DNA of 64,000 bases, taken from positions 1 to 64,000 of the forward strand of contig CAMQZC010000011.1 of NCBI GenBank assembly GCA_947039485.1. The letters are read 5' to 3'. This document shows positions 17,305 through 26,344 of the stretch, piece after piece. How positions within the stretch are numbered: position 1 is the stretch's first letter; each line of letters begins with the position of its first letter. The notes under the pieces were generated by a model, which was not told the DNA's origin, did not search any database, and saw nothing but the letters and a program-made list of their open reading frames with translations. The stretch comes from an uncultured Verrucomicrobiales bacterium (lineage in GTDB: Bacteria; Verrucomicrobiota; Verrucomicrobiia; Verrucomicrobiales; Akkermansiaceae). Both the position numbers and the translations under genes were made by a program.

Positions 17305-17342
17305 ATAAAAAGCCCCTGCAATGATTTTGCAGAGGCTTTTTT
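17305..17342. terminator. Bidirectional terminator between GT4 and metK
   Basis: A hairpin with A-rich left and T-rich right flanks (stem around 17308-17320 and 17327-17339) serves both convergent genes. Confidence 0.85.
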
Positions 17343-17369
17343 AGCTTTGTGCTCAGGGAGTTTTATTGC

Positions 17370-18548
17370 TTACTCACCGCGCAGGGCTTTGATGTAGTCC
17401 TCATTGAGTTGCTCCCAAGGCAGACCCTCGCGGCCCATGTGGCCGTAGTTTGTGCTGCTGCGGAAGATGGGATTACGCAGGCCGAGTGTCTTGGCGATGT
17501 CAGCAGGCTTGAATGAGAAGATGCTCTGCACGCGCTCAATGATGATGCTGCTATCCACGCGGTCATTATCGTTGTTCTTGATGTCAAGCATGATGGAGAT
17601 GGGCTCGGCCTTGCCGATGGCGTAGGCTACCTGCAACTCGCAGTGATCTGCGAGGCCTGCGGCGACGATGTGCTTGGCGACCCAGCGGCACATGTAGGCG
17701 CCGCTGCGGTCTACTTTGGTGCAGTCTTTGCCTGAGAAGGCACCACCTCCGTGACGACCCATGCCACCATAGGTGTCGACGATAATCTTGCGACCTGTGA
17801 GACCAGAGTCTCCATTAGGACCACCGATGACAAAGCGTCCTGTGGGGTTGATGAAGAACTCGGTGTTCTCCGTGATGAGCTCGGATGGGAGGACGCGGCG
17901 GATGATGACCTCGCCAAAGGCGCGGAGCTCTTCGATGCTGACCTCGGGGCGATGCTGGGTGCTGAGTACGACGTTGAGGATGCTCTCAGGGCGACCTTGG
18001 TCATCGTATTGGATGGCAACTTGGCTCTTGCTATCGGGGCGCAGCCAGCTGACCTCGCCTGTGTGGCGGGCCCGTGCGAGCTCCATCATGATGCGATGTG
18101 AGTACATGATGGGGGCTGGCATGTACTCGGGGGTCTCGTTGCTGGCGTAGCCGAACATGATACCTTGGTCACCAGCTCCTTGTTCGCAACCATCCTTGCC
18201 GTCTGCGGCGCGGGCGTCAACGCCTTGGGCGATGTCGGGGCTCTGCTGGGAGAGGAGGTTGGTGATAACGATGCTCTTGGTGTTAAAGATGGGGTCATCG
18301 CTCTCTGTGCTGTAGCCGATTTTGTCAACGGCGTCTCGCACGATTTGCTCGTAGTTGAGCTTGGCCTTGGTGGTGATTTCACCAGCGAGGATGACGTGAT
18401 GGTCCTTGACGAGGGTTTCGCAGGCGACGCGGCTGTTGGGGTCTTGCTCAAGGCAGGCGTCGAGGACGCTATCGGAGATGAGATCTGCAATTTTGTCGGG
18501 ATGGCCTTCGCCAACGGACTCGGAGCTAAATATATGTCTTTTCTTCAT
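17370..18548 (-). CDS. metK: S-adenosylmethionine synthetase
   Basis: MetK (392 aa) makes SAM from ATP and methionine. Clear motifs are GEGHPDK (13-19), the hexapeptide GAGDQG and [19 protein letters not shown], where Cys replaces the usual Pro. The start codon overlaps the stop of the upstream gene as ATGA (18545-18548), so it is translationally coupled to the third member of an unusual operon. No SAM riboswitch is visible upstream. Confidence 0.98.
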   Translation of the reverse strand: MKKRHIFSSESVGEGHPDKIADLISDSVLDACLEQDPNSRVACETLVKDHHVILAGEITTKAKLNYEQIVRDAVDKIGYSTESDDPIFNTKSIVITNLLSQQSPDIAQGVDARAADGKDGCEQGAGDQGIMFGYASNETPEYMPAPIMYSHRIMMELARARHTGEVSWLRPDSKSQVAIQYDDQGRPESILNVVLSTQHRPEVSIEELRAFGEVIIRRVLPSELITENTEFFINPTGRFVIGGPNGDSGLTGRKIIVDTYGGMGRHGGGAFSGKDCTKVDRSGAYMCRWVAKHIVAAGLADHCELQVAYAIGKAEPISIMLDIKNNDNDRVDSSIIIERVQSIFSFKPADIAKTLGLRNPIFRSSTNYGHMGREGLPWEQLNEDYIKALRGE

Positions 18549-19561
18549 GTTGTGAGGTTTAAAGCGGTTTTGAAGTGGCTCAGGCCGTCATTGAGTGTCA
18601 TTTTCGGCTCTTGGAGGCTACTTGCTATGCTGTTTGCAACGAGTTGAACCTTGTTCCCATAGGATGGGTCAGGTGTCAGCAGGTTGCTGATGATGTCAAA
18701 ATGCAGGCTCAGAGGGCTGCGATAATTCTGCGCATCGAGGGTAAATTGGCGGAAGCCCATATCGTAGAGTTCCTGCTTGCGCTGGACGCTCAGGATGCTG
18801 CTGGGGCCTGCGGTGGCATCAAAGGGGTCAATCTTGTCAGCAATTTGCTTGGCGTAAACATAGGCTCGACCATTGTAGGGGTTGTGGCGGATGTTGCTCA
18901 GCTCCTGAAGCTGCTCAAAGCGCAGGGGGAAGTTGCGCGGGAAGAGGTCGTTGCTGGTGATGATGTATTTCTCAGGCTGCTTGAGAGCCTTGATGATGCT
19001 GTCACGCACGGCATCGGCTGGGTGCAGGGAGACGAGATCGTAGCTCTGGGTGAGCTTCTCATAGAGGGCTGCTGTGCGTTTGACTCGTTGGCCGATGATG
19101 CGGTTGGCGTGAGCGTAGATGGCTAGCTGGGGGAAGTGCTCTCGCAGCTTGTCACGCAGTCCGTCATGGGCGACGAGCACGGCGCACTTGTCCTTGGGTA
19201 GGCGATCGACGAGCTCCTGACAGAGGAGGATACCGTAGTTGTCCTGAAGGTCCAGCTCGCTGAGGAAGGGGTTGTCAAAGCTGAGGATGACGCCAGTATC
19301 CAAGGCTTTGTATTTCTCTAAATGTTGTAGGTAAAGAGCCTGGTTGATGGGGAAGCGCTGCTCATGCCAGTCCAGTGACCAGAGGCAGGCAGGCTGGGCG
19401 ATCACATGACCAAACTTGACAATCGGGCAGTGTTGATTAAAGAAGTGCAAGCTGTTGATGAGGAGCTGATCAAAGCGCAGCGCGCCACCTATCATCCAAT
19501 GCGCCTCGGGGAGGGCATCTTTTTTGATGTAAGTCAGGTCAGGATTAGGGGCGCTACTCAT
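18545..19561 (-). CDS. U32-peptidase-like TIM-barrel protein, paralogue B
   Basis: Unassigned protein (338 aa), homologous along its length to the gene before it. Shared landmarks are [18 protein letters not shown] near the N-terminus, a [N]D/E-x-x-x-R-N-F/C-P-[IL]-R segment (here [12 protein letters not shown]) and [15 protein letters not shown] near the C-terminus. The last resembles the phosphate or cluster-side strand of U32-family proteins (usual form LxxxGVxxFKIEGR). In this copy the cysteines of the N-[DE]-x-x-x-R-N-x-P segment are replaced by Phe, so it looks like a non-catalytic or cluster-less partner. It overlaps its neighbours on both sides by 4 nt. The family resemblance is inference. 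Confidence 0.6.
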   Translation of the reverse strand: MSSAPNPDLTYIKKDALPEAHWMIGGALRFDQLLINSLHFFNQHCPIVKFGHVIAQPACLWSLDWHEQRFPINQALYLQHLEKYKALDTGVILSFDNPFLSELDLQDNYGILLCQELVDRLPKDKCAVLVAHDGLRDKLREHFPQLAIYAHANRIIGQRVKRTAALYEKLTQSYDLVSLHPADAVRDSIIKALKQPEKYIITSNDLFPRNFPLRFEQLQELSNIRHNPYNGRAYVYAKQIADKIDPFDATAGPSSILSVQRKQELYDMGFRQFTLDAQNYRSPLSLHFDIISNLLTPDPSYGNKVQLVANSIASSLQEPKMTLNDGLSHFKTALNLTT

Positions 19562-20532
19562 ATGCTGGTCTTGTAGGGGGTGATGGTCTCCCAGTAGTGC
19601 TGGCGCAGGCGTTGCATCTGGGTCTCATCGGGCGCATCCTTGCGGAGGCTGAAGTGCATGAGGTTGCTGATGAGCGTGACGGCATTGGCGATGCCTCGTC
19701 CCTGGATTTTGAAGTGGCGGAAGCCCATATCATAGAGTCGCTGGAGCTCGGGGTCACTGAGCGCCAAGACGTTGATTTTCTCATCGCTGAGCATGCCGGG
19801 GATATTGCTGCATCCGTTCTTCATCATCAGCTTTTGGAACTTGCGGTCATCTGCTCCGATGTAGTTGAGTGAGCTTTCGGAGAGGGACTTGTAGTGCAGG
19901 TGTCGTATGGGGCAGTTGCGCATGCAGTACTCATTGATAATGATGATGCAGCGATCCTTATCGGGGAGTTGCTCAAGGAAGCTTGGCTTGATGACGTCAT
20001 CGGGGTGTACCATGACGTGATCGTACTCGTCAAGGTAGCGTTGGTAGAGGTCGAGCTTGCCTGCTCCGTGCTCACAGGTAATCTTGAGGATGGAGCTAAT
20101 TCGCTTGAGCTTGGGGTAGCTGGTCTTGATGTGCTCATTGAGTACATCGGCGCTGAGGATGATGGCGTTTTGCCCTGTTGGGTTATTTTCCTCTGCGGCT
20201 TGGCAGAGGATGTTGCCAAGGTGCTGCTTGAGCTCCTCCTTCGCCAATAGTTGGTTGGAGAAGGTGAGTAGCAGGGCGATGTGGCGATCGGCATAGCCTT
20301 TGATCGCGGCTTGGATACTGGGAGCCGTACCCTGTAGGTGGGGGAGGACACGCCCGCTATTCCATGTGCAGAGGGGTGAGCCGTGCACCATGCCAAAGAC
20401 CTTGGGTATCTGAAGTTTATCAGCGCAGAAGTCGGAGTAGTGCAGCAGCTCCCGATCAAAGGCAAAGGCTCCCGAGACGTCCCATTGGGCTTCGGGCCAT
20501 AGCTGGTTGATGTAGGTGGTGGCTGTGCTCAT
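19558..20532 (-). CDS. U32-peptidase-like TIM-barrel protein, paralogue A
   Basis: 324 aa from the ATG at 20532 (MSTATTYINQLWPEAQWDV). The frame extends 108 codons further upstream, but that part is antisense to the M3 peptidase and lies beyond a good promoter, so it is rejected. Landmarks are LWPEAQWDVSGAFAFDREL, NEYCMRNCPIRHLHYKSL (a CX3C pair, then Arg and His) with a third cysteine at GCSNIPG, and LYDMGFRHFKIQGRG, close to the KIEGR strand of peptidase U32/UbiU-type proteins. The cysteines could bind an Fe-S cluster, as in UbiU/UbiV, but this is untested. First gene of the operon with paralogue B and metK. Confidence 0.6.
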   Translation of the reverse strand: MSTATTYINQLWPEAQWDVSGAFAFDRELLHYSDFCADKLQIPKVFGMVHGSPLCTWNSGRVLPHLQGTAPSIQAAIKGYADRHIALLLTFSNQLLAKEELKQHLGNILCQAAEENNPTGQNAIILSADVLNEHIKTSYPKLKRISSILKITCEHGAGKLDLYQRYLDEYDHVMVHPDDVIKPSFLEQLPDKDRCIIIINEYCMRNCPIRHLHYKSLSESSLNYIGADDRKFQKLMMKNGCSNIPGMLSDEKINVLALSDPELQRLYDMGFRHFKIQGRGIANAVTLISNLMHFSLRKDAPDETQMQRLRQHYWETITPYKTSI

Positions 20533-20546
20533 GTCGCTGATGGCGG

Positions 20547-20575
20547 ATGATAGCAACTTTCTGCCATATGCGCAA
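20547..20575 (-). promoter_or_regulatory. Promoter of the U32-like/metK operon
   Basis: On the minus strand, TTGCGC (20570-20575), 17-bp spacer, TATCAT (20547-20552). The ATG at 20532 is 14 nt away. Confidence 0.6.
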
Positions 20576-20617
20576 GCGCATAGTTGAAGTTTGGGAGGGC
20601 TAGCTTGGCTAGCTGCT

Positions 20618-22840
20618 TTAGGACTTTTTGCGTTGGGGTAAGATGCCGCGCATCTCAAGCAGGGCGTCGATGTTGGGCTCACGACCCATGAACTTGCGGT
20701 AGAGCTCGCTGGCAGGCATGCTGTCTCCATTGCTAAAGATTTTGTCTCGGTAGCTGGCGCCTGTTGCCTTGTTGTTGATGCCCTCTTTTTGGAAGCGCGT
20801 GTAGGCGTCAGCGGCGAGATTGTCGGCCCACATGTAGGAGTAGTAGCCTGCTGCATAGCCTCCGTTCATGCAGTGTGTGAGTCGATGCATGATGGATGGA
20901 ACCTTTGTCGTGGAGGGGGCGCGCCAGTCCGCGAGGAGGCTGTCTGTGGACTCGTTGAGATCCTTGTCGCGGAAGAGCTTGTCATAGTTGATGTGCATCT
21001 CCAGATCAAGCTTGGCGACGCTGAGGTGGCCCATCAGGGCGCTAGCAGGGCGGAAGTATTTGCTTTTTTGGAGCTTTGCGATGAGTGCATCGGGGAGTGG
21101 AGCTCCTGTGCTGTAGTGCTTGGCATGCTTCTTCAAGAAGTCGGGCTCCCATGCCCAGAACTCGAGCATCTGGCTGGGTTGCTCCACAAAGTCCCAGGCG
21201 ACATTGGTGCCAGAGTGAGTGGTGATCTCCGTATCGCTGAGCATGCAGTGCAGAGCGTGCCCAAACTCGTGGAAGAGCACGACAAGGTCGCTATGTGAGA
21301 TGAGGGCTGGCTGTCCTTTTAAAGGAGGGGTGAAGTTACCTGCAATGGCGGCGAGGTGGGGGGCATGGGGCTGGCCATTGGTGCCAGAGATGCCTGAGCG
21401 GATGGGCATGACCCATGCGCCAGCGCGCTTGCTTTCGCGAGGGAAGCTGTCGAGGTAGAAGGATCCTAGATGCAGCTTGCTGCTTGCGTCGATGATTTCA
21501 TAGACCTCTACATCTGGATGCCAGACCTCTACCATGCCCTTGGGTGTGTTCTCTCCGGGCTTGGGGCAGTAGGTGTCGAGGCGCTTTGTTGAGAAGTTGA
21601 AGAGCTCGCCAAAGTAGCTAAACATGCCATCGCGCAGATGCTCGTAGTTGAGGTAGGGGCGCAGCTCCTCGCTGTTGAAGTTATTTTGCTGCTCGGAGAT
21701 CATGTTGCCGTAGTAGCGGCTGTCCCATGGGTTGATGGCTGTGCAGGGAGTGTCTGTCTGCTCGCTGATAAAGGCGAGCAGGTCGATGTTCTCTTGGTCA
21801 AAGCTGTTCTTGTTCTTCTTGTAGACCGCGTCGATAAAGTGCAGGGCATTGTTGCCCGAGCCGAGCATGCGGCGAGCTGTGGTGAGGTTGGCGTAGTTGC
21901 CAAAGTTAAGAATCTGTGCGAGCTCGGTGCGCAGCTTTAGGATGCGCTGCACGAGTGGCTCATTGCGATAGGGGGCGATTTGAGCGGTCTTGCAGGAGCC
22001 CTCCCAGCAGATGCGGCGCAGCGACTCGTTGCTGCAGTTGCGCATGACGGGGCCGTAGCTGGAGTAGTCCTGAGAGATGAGCCATTGGGGCGCCTCGGGT
22101 GTGCCGTAACCCTTGGCAAGGGCTGCTTGTGCGGCGAGGCTCTTCCAGTTGTCGCTGAGTCCATCGAGCTGCTTTTCATCACTCACGATGTGTTGCCAAG
22201 CTTTCGCGGAGTCGAGGACATTCTGCCCGAACTTGTTGGAGAGTTGTCCGAGCTCTTCATTGATTTGGGCGACTCGGGCTTTTTGCTCAGGATTGAGCTC
22301 GGCACCTTGGTCGCGGAAGCTATTGATGACTTGGCTAACGAAGCGCTGCTTGGCAGGGCTGAGTGTCGTTACCCAGTCTTGGAGGGATGCTTTTTTGAGG
22401 TTTTGCCAGAGGGCCTCATTGGATGTTGTTTTTGCGCTGTGGCTGCTCTCGATGCTGATGAGTTCCGTCTTGGCCTTGCGCAGCTCATCATTATCAACGA
22501 GGGTGCTGAGGTGCGCGATGCTCATGTAGCTAGCGCTTACATCGCGCCCCAAGCTATCAATGAGACCAAAGGTGTTCTCATAGGTCATCTCTCCCTCTTG
22601 CAGCTTGGCGATGCTATCGAGCTTTTGGTTAGCTTCGCTGACGGCCTGGCTCATGATGCTTGCTGCCTCTCTTGGCTTTACCTTCGTCCACTTAGGGTAG
22701 AACTCCTTCAATAACGCAGCCGTGTTTGGACTGCTGATTTCCTTGCTTGTTGAGGGGGGCGTCAGGCTGGTGTTGGCAAACAGGGATGTGGCAACAAAGC
22801 TATAAGCGACAAGGGATAGGAGTAAATGAGTTGGGGACAT
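20618..22840 (-). CDS. M3 family zinc oligopeptidase, exported
   Basis: Thimet-oligopeptidase/Dcp-type metallopeptidase (740 aa). The zinc motif HEFGH sits at about 522-526 (LVVLFHEFGHALHCML), followed by the downstream glutamate helix (VEQPSQMLEFWAWEPDFLKKH). A hydrophobic N-terminus (MSPTHLLLSLVAYSFVATSL) looks like a signal peptide, suggesting periplasmic location, as for Dcp. It probably degrades short peptides. Length is near that of the family plus the signal. The gene does not share an overlap with the metK operon. Confidence 0.93.
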   Translation of the reverse strand: MSPTHLLLSLVAYSFVATSLFANTSLTPPSTSKEISSPNTAALLKEFYPKWTKVKPREAASIMSQAVSEANQKLDSIAKLQEGEMTYENTFGLIDSLGRDVSASYMSIAHLSTLVDNDELRKAKTELISIESSHSAKTTSNEALWQNLKKASLQDWVTTLSPAKQRFVSQVINSFRDQGAELNPEQKARVAQINEELGQLSNKFGQNVLDSAKAWQHIVSDEKQLDGLSDNWKSLAAQAALAKGYGTPEAPQWLISQDYSSYGPVMRNCSNESLRRICWEGSCKTAQIAPYRNEPLVQRILKLRTELAQILNFGNYANLTTARRMLGSGNNALHFIDAVYKKNKNSFDQENIDLLAFISEQTDTPCTAINPWDSRYYGNMISEQQNNFNSEELRPYLNYEHLRDGMFSYFGELFNFSTKRLDTYCPKPGENTPKGMVEVWHPDVEVYEIIDASSKLHLGSFYLDSFPRESKRAGAWVMPIRSGISGTNGQPHAPHLAAIAGNFTPPLKGQPALISHSDLVVLFHEFGHALHCMLSDTEITTHSGTNVAWDFVEQPSQMLEFWAWEPDFLKKHAKHYSTGAPLPDALIAKLQKSKYFRPASALMGHLSVAKLDLEMHINYDKLFRDKDLNESTDSLLADWRAPSTTKVPSIMHRLTHCMNGGYAAGYYSYMWADNLAADAYTRFQKEGINNKATGASYRDKIFSNGDSMPASELYRKFMGREPNIDALLEMRGILPQRKKS

Positions 22841-22984
22841 GGAACTAGGGCAAATAGGACTGTCTTAGAGTGAAAAATAGAGCAGTCCATGGGCTATTAA
22901 TTCCAAACATGTTAGCATTTTCCCTCCTAAAGGTCAATTCAGCTTTGTGTATGTATCGCGTGTTTTTAGATTCTATTCTAATAT

Positions 22985-23060
22985 CATTTGAATAATCACA
23001 GGTAGTATTTTCCCTGTGAGCGACTTATGCCGAAGCGCCCGGGTGAGGGGCGCTTGGTTT
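22985..23060 (+). ncRNA. Candidate small RNA or orphan terminator
   Basis: Two hairpins in series on the plus strand: CACAGG/CCTGTG at about 22998-23019, then AAGCGCCC/GGGGCGCTT at about 23034-23056, followed by a GG and seven T. This is a good intrinsic terminator, yet no plus-strand gene precedes it; both flanking genes are on minus and face away or toward it. No convincing promoter was found upstream. An sRNA or the end of an unseen transcript is possible. Confidence 0.35.
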
Positions 23061-23062
23061 TT

Positions 23063-23725
23063 TTATTGAGACTTAGATAGTTCTAAAATGGCAGCCTCGG
23101 CATGCGGGTGACCTTGAGTGAGGGCTAGCTGGTAGTTCTCGAGCGCCTTTTGCGTATCTTGCTCACAGCCCTGACCCATCTCGTAGCACTCTGCCAGTCC
23201 GAATTGAGCCTCGGAGAGTCCTTGCACAGCGGCAGCGTAGCAGTGGTCAAAGCCGCGTTTGAATGCAGCATCCTGCTCATCCTGCTCCTCATCCTCATCA
23301 TCCTCCATGTTCTCGGCGAGTTTGATCTCATGCAGGGCAAGGTTGTAGAGTGCGCGTGCGTGGCCGAGTTTGGCGGCGGCCTCATTGTAGCTCAGTGCCT
23401 GCTGCGCATTAGCTGCGACACCATGTCCCTGGCTGTAGCAGCTGGCGAGGTTGAACATAGCCTCTGCATGCCCCTGCAGCGCCGCCTTGCGGAACCATAC
23501 AACTGCCTGTGCGAGGTCTTTTCTCACCCCAGTTCCCATGAGGTAGCACAGGGCGAGATTGAACTGCGCATCTGCATCCTCTTGATTCGCTGCTTTGCGG
23601 AAGCATTGTTGCGCCTTGCGCAGGTCCTGCTGGCATAGTTGCCCCATTGCGTAGCAGACTCCGAGGTTGACGAGGGCGGCGGCATCGCCTGTTTCGGCGA
23701 GGGATTTGAGTTGACTGATGCTCAT
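23063..23725 (-). CDS. Sel1-repeat (TPR-like) protein
   Basis: 220 aa made of about five Sel1 repeats of ~36 residues, each with the A-x-x-x-L-G-x-x-Y-x-x-G pattern (ALVNLGVCYAMG, AQFNLALCYLMGTGV, AMFNLASCYSQGHGV, ALYNLALHE, AQFGLAECYEMGQG). An acidic insert (MEDDEDEEQDEQD) separates repeats four and five. There is no signal peptide, so it is a cytoplasmic scaffold or adaptor. It is the last gene of an operon with the DivIC-like and acyl-ligase genes, 9 bp from the former. Confidence 0.9.
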   Translation of the reverse strand: MSISQLKSLAETGDAAALVNLGVCYAMGQLCQQDLRKAQQCFRKAANQEDADAQFNLALCYLMGTGVRKDLAQAVVWFRKAALQGHAEAMFNLASCYSQGHGVAANAQQALSYNEAAAKLGHARALYNLALHEIKLAENMEDDEDEEQDEQDAAFKRGFDHCYAAAVQGLSEAQFGLAECYEMGQGCEQDTQKALENYQLALTQGHPHAEAAILELSKSQ

Positions 23726-23734
23726 GTGTGATTT

Positions 23735-24148
23735 TTATTGTTTGATTGGCTCCTTGGTAGGAGAGGGGTTTTGTGGTTCAAGATTGGGCTCGGCTTGGCG
23801 GATGACGTGCTCCTCTGGCAGGGCGAGGGTGGCGCGGTCGCGGGCAATTTGCTCAAAGTACTCTGGATCCTGCATCCAGCGGTAGTTGTTGAGAGCCTCC
23901 TGTTCTCGTTGGCGTGCTTTTTTGAGCAGCAGTTGGGTCTCGGCAAGCTCTTGTCGCAGGTGGTGGAGCTCAAATTGTGGTGTGAGGATGAGCATGGAGA
24001 TGACGAGGCTGACGAGCACAATGAGGATGAGCCCGAGCACGGAGACCACCGAGCGGATGCCATCGTCGCGCTCCTCTAGGGCGCTGTCCTGCGCTGGCTG
24101 GATGATGCGACGTTTTCTCTTGCGGAGTAGCTGGCTAATTTTTAACAT
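23735..24148 (-). CDS. FtsB/DivIC-like septum protein
   Basis: Single-pass membrane protein (137 aa). A basic, cytoplasmic N-terminus (LLRKRKRRII) precedes one membrane helix (about 35-57, VVSVLGLILIVLVSLVISML). A coiled coil follows (FELHHLRQELAETQLLLKKA) and then DPEYFEQIARDRATLALPEE, the conserved end of FtsB/DivIC proteins. This family stabilises the FtsQBL division complex. It sits in an operon between the acyl-ligase and Sel1 genes, without other division genes. Confidence 0.8.
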   Translation of the reverse strand: MLKISQLLRKRKRRIIQPAQDSALEERDDGIRSVVSVLGLILIVLVSLVISMLILTPQFELHHLRQELAETQLLLKKARQREQEALNNYRWMQDPEYFEQIARDRATLALPEEHVIRQAEPNLEPQNPSPTKEPIKQ

Positions 24149-24160
24149 GATGTTAATATC

Positions 24161-26272
24161 TTAGCTGCGGCTCCCCAGCCTCTGGCTTTGTTGCTGGAGG
24201 ATGTGGAGCGCGACCTTGCGGCAGCGTTGGTAGTCGAGCTTGCCATTGGGGCGTAGGGGGATGCGATCAACGGGGATGACCGCACTGGGGCACCAGTGCG
24301 AGGGGGATCGCTCATTCATGATATCATAGCGCAGGCTGGTGAGCCCATGAGCGGGGAAGTTGGGGTGGATGGTGGTGATGAGGATGAGGCGCTCAGGCGT
24401 GTGCTCTGGGTAGCAGATGCCCACGACGGCGATGAGGGGCTTGGTGTCAGGCTGACGCTTAAAGATGCGGTAGAGTAGCTGCTCAAGAGCCTCATGAGAG
24501 ACAATCCCCTCTGAGAGCGCGGTGAAGCGCTCCTTGCGCCCCTCTGGCTTGAGTTGACTATCCATGCTGAGGCTCGTCATATCCTCACTGCATACCCAGT
24601 CGCGGCTAGGCAGGCTAGCCCCCTTGAGCCAGAGCATGCCCATCTGCTCGCAGGTGAATATCTGCTGGGGCTGGGAGGGGTTGGCGACGCGTAGGGCGGT
24701 GCCAGGGAGGGGGAGTTGGATACCCTCTTGCTCCAAGCTGATGGGGGCGATGGACTCGCTGAGCGCGTAGCAGTCATTGGCCTTGAGCCCAAGCTCCTCT
24801 TGGAGGGACATGCGCAGCTCGTTGCTGAGCATGTCGCCTGTGCTCAGCAGGTACTTAGGACAATGCTTTGGCTGAATGACGGGCTTGTTCTTGAGCGCGA
24901 TGCGCAGCAAATCGGGAGTCGTCATCATGAGCCCCACTTGATAATTCTTCACGAGCTGAAAGATGCGCTTTGAGGCCTGAGGGATGGTGTAGGTGATGAT
25001 GTCGAGCCCTTGGAGTAGGGGGAAGATGAGCCCCATATTCAGCCCCATATTATGGTAGTAGGGGAGGCTGCTGAGCGCACTCTCATTATTATCAAGGTTG
25101 ATGCAGCTCATGAGCTGAATCTGACTGCTAAGCACCATGCGGTGGCTGACAGGGTAGGCCTTGGGGTGACCTGTCGTGCCGCCACTAAAGAGCAGTAAAG
25201 TCTCATCATCGATGCTCTTGAGCGAGGCTCCCAGCTTGGGGAAAAGGACGTTGCTGGGCATATTGCGGGCGAGGGCCCCCCAGACGCGCATGCGCAGGCT
25301 ACCCAGCTCAGGGATAAGCTCATTGAGCATGATCAGGTCGCGGCTAGGCGGCCAGTTAAAGTGCTGGAGCCTTTTAAAGCAGTGATTCTCTGTGATGTAA
25401 TGACTTACATTTGATTTCTCCATGATATCCTTGACCATGTTGCTATCGAGGTCATAATTGATATTCACTGGGCTGATGCCCGCGAGGATGCAGGCCACAT
25501 TCGCAATCACTGCCGAGCGGCAGGGCGGTAGGATAATACCCATGCGCATGCTCTGGCTATAGCGCTTGCGTAGCAGACGCGCGAGAGGCACGACAATATT
25601 GAGTAGCTGATCGTAGGAGAGGATGCTATCATCCACCCCATCAATGACGCTGGCTTGTGGGTGACGGATCAGGGCTTGGAGAATCTCCATGGCGAGATTG
25701 CCCTTTACCAGCTCAGGGAGCAAATCGAGCTCCGTGCTTGAGGCCTCCATCCATGACAGGCGTATCTCCCCCATGCGCTTGGGCTGCTGGGGGATGGGTG
25801 GCATCGAGCGCAGCGCAAGGCGGTCATAGGACTCAGGGCACTCAATGCGGCATAAGTAATCACCGCGCTTGCTCATACCTACATAGAGAGGCGTGAGCGG
25901 CAGTGGGATACTGCAAATATAGCGCAGCAAATCCTGAGGCACGCTATCGATAGCCTGAGGAGTATGAGGGCGTGGGCTGTAGAGTAGTACCAGCTTATAG
26001 CCCTGCTGCATGTGGGCTCGTATCTGGCCGGTGACCTTGTCGATCTTATCGAGGGTCGAGGAGAATCGGATGCCAGCCGCGCGCTGGTTGCCAAGGTAGT
26101 TGAGGATGTCCTTATCGGGTAGATGATTCTCATCGACCAACCAAGAGATGGGTGATTGGTCCCCAAGCTGTTGGCTTAGTTGCGTAAGGACATTGAGGTC
26201 AACCCGGCTAGGAACCAATAGACAAGCTGTCCCAGAGAGAGATTGCATCGAAGCTGTGCTGACTATTGACAT
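24161..26272 (-). CDS. Acyl-ACP/CoA synthetase-like AMP-forming ligase
   Basis: 703 aa. The C-terminal ~500 residues are an ANL-superfamily adenylation domain: P-loop FSGGTTGHPK (about 364-373), YALSESIAPIS in the position of the aromatic-G-x-T-E motif, SEDMT where TGD is usual, and RPNGKLD with the catalytic lysine (about 676). The N-terminal ~200 residues (GTACLLVPSRVDLNVLTQLS) line up in style with PlsC-type acyltransferases but lack the HX4D motif, so this looks like an Aas-type fusion with a dead acyltransferase half. A role in recycling fatty acids into phospholipid is inferred. It is first in an operon. Confidence 0.78.
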   Translation of the reverse strand: MSIVSTASMQSLSGTACLLVPSRVDLNVLTQLSQQLGDQSPISWLVDENHLPDKDILNYLGNQRAAGIRFSSTLDKIDKVTGQIRAHMQQGYKLVLLYSPRPHTPQAIDSVPQDLLRYICSIPLPLTPLYVGMSKRGDYLCRIECPESYDRLALRSMPPIPQQPKRMGEIRLSWMEASSTELDLLPELVKGNLAMEILQALIRHPQASVIDGVDDSILSYDQLLNIVVPLARLLRKRYSQSMRMGIILPPCRSAVIANVACILAGISPVNINYDLDSNMVKDIMEKSNVSHYITENHCFKRLQHFNWPPSRDLIMLNELIPELGSLRMRVWGALARNMPSNVLFPKLGASLKSIDDETLLLFSGGTTGHPKAYPVSHRMVLSSQIQLMSCINLDNNESALSSLPYYHNMGLNMGLIFPLLQGLDIITYTIPQASKRIFQLVKNYQVGLMMTTPDLLRIALKNKPVIQPKHCPKYLLSTGDMLSNELRMSLQEELGLKANDCYALSESIAPISLEQEGIQLPLPGTALRVANPSQPQQIFTCEQMGMLWLKGASLPSRDWVCSEDMTSLSMDSQLKPEGRKERFTALSEGIVSHEALEQLLYRIFKRQPDTKPLIAVVGICYPEHTPERLILITTIHPNFPAHGLTSLRYDIMNERSPSHWCPSAVIPVDRIPLRPNGKLDYQRCRKVALHILQQQSQRLGSRS

Positions 26273-26279
26273 CCCTTAG

Positions 26280-26308
26280 AGTTTAGCACAAGAATGCTGC
26301 GCTGGCAA
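26280..26308 (-). promoter_or_regulatory. Promoter of the acyl-ligase operon, leaderless
   Basis: On the minus strand, TTGCCA (26303-26308), 17-bp spacer, TAAACT (26280-26285). The ATG at 26272 is 7 nt away. The AAGGG in that gap could alternatively act as a Shine-Dalgarno, but it is too close. Confidence 0.6.
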
Positions 26309-26344
26309 TTTACTAAATACAAAAAACAGCGATTTTTAAGTTCT

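Noticed and set aside
18549..20532. SAM riboswitch for metK
   Set aside because: metK overlaps the preceding gene by 4 nt, leaving no leader, and the operon leader is too short.
20533..20856. N-terminal extension of the U32-like paralogue A
   Set aside because: It overlaps the M3 peptidase on the same strand in another frame, lies upstream of a promoter and has low-complexity composition.
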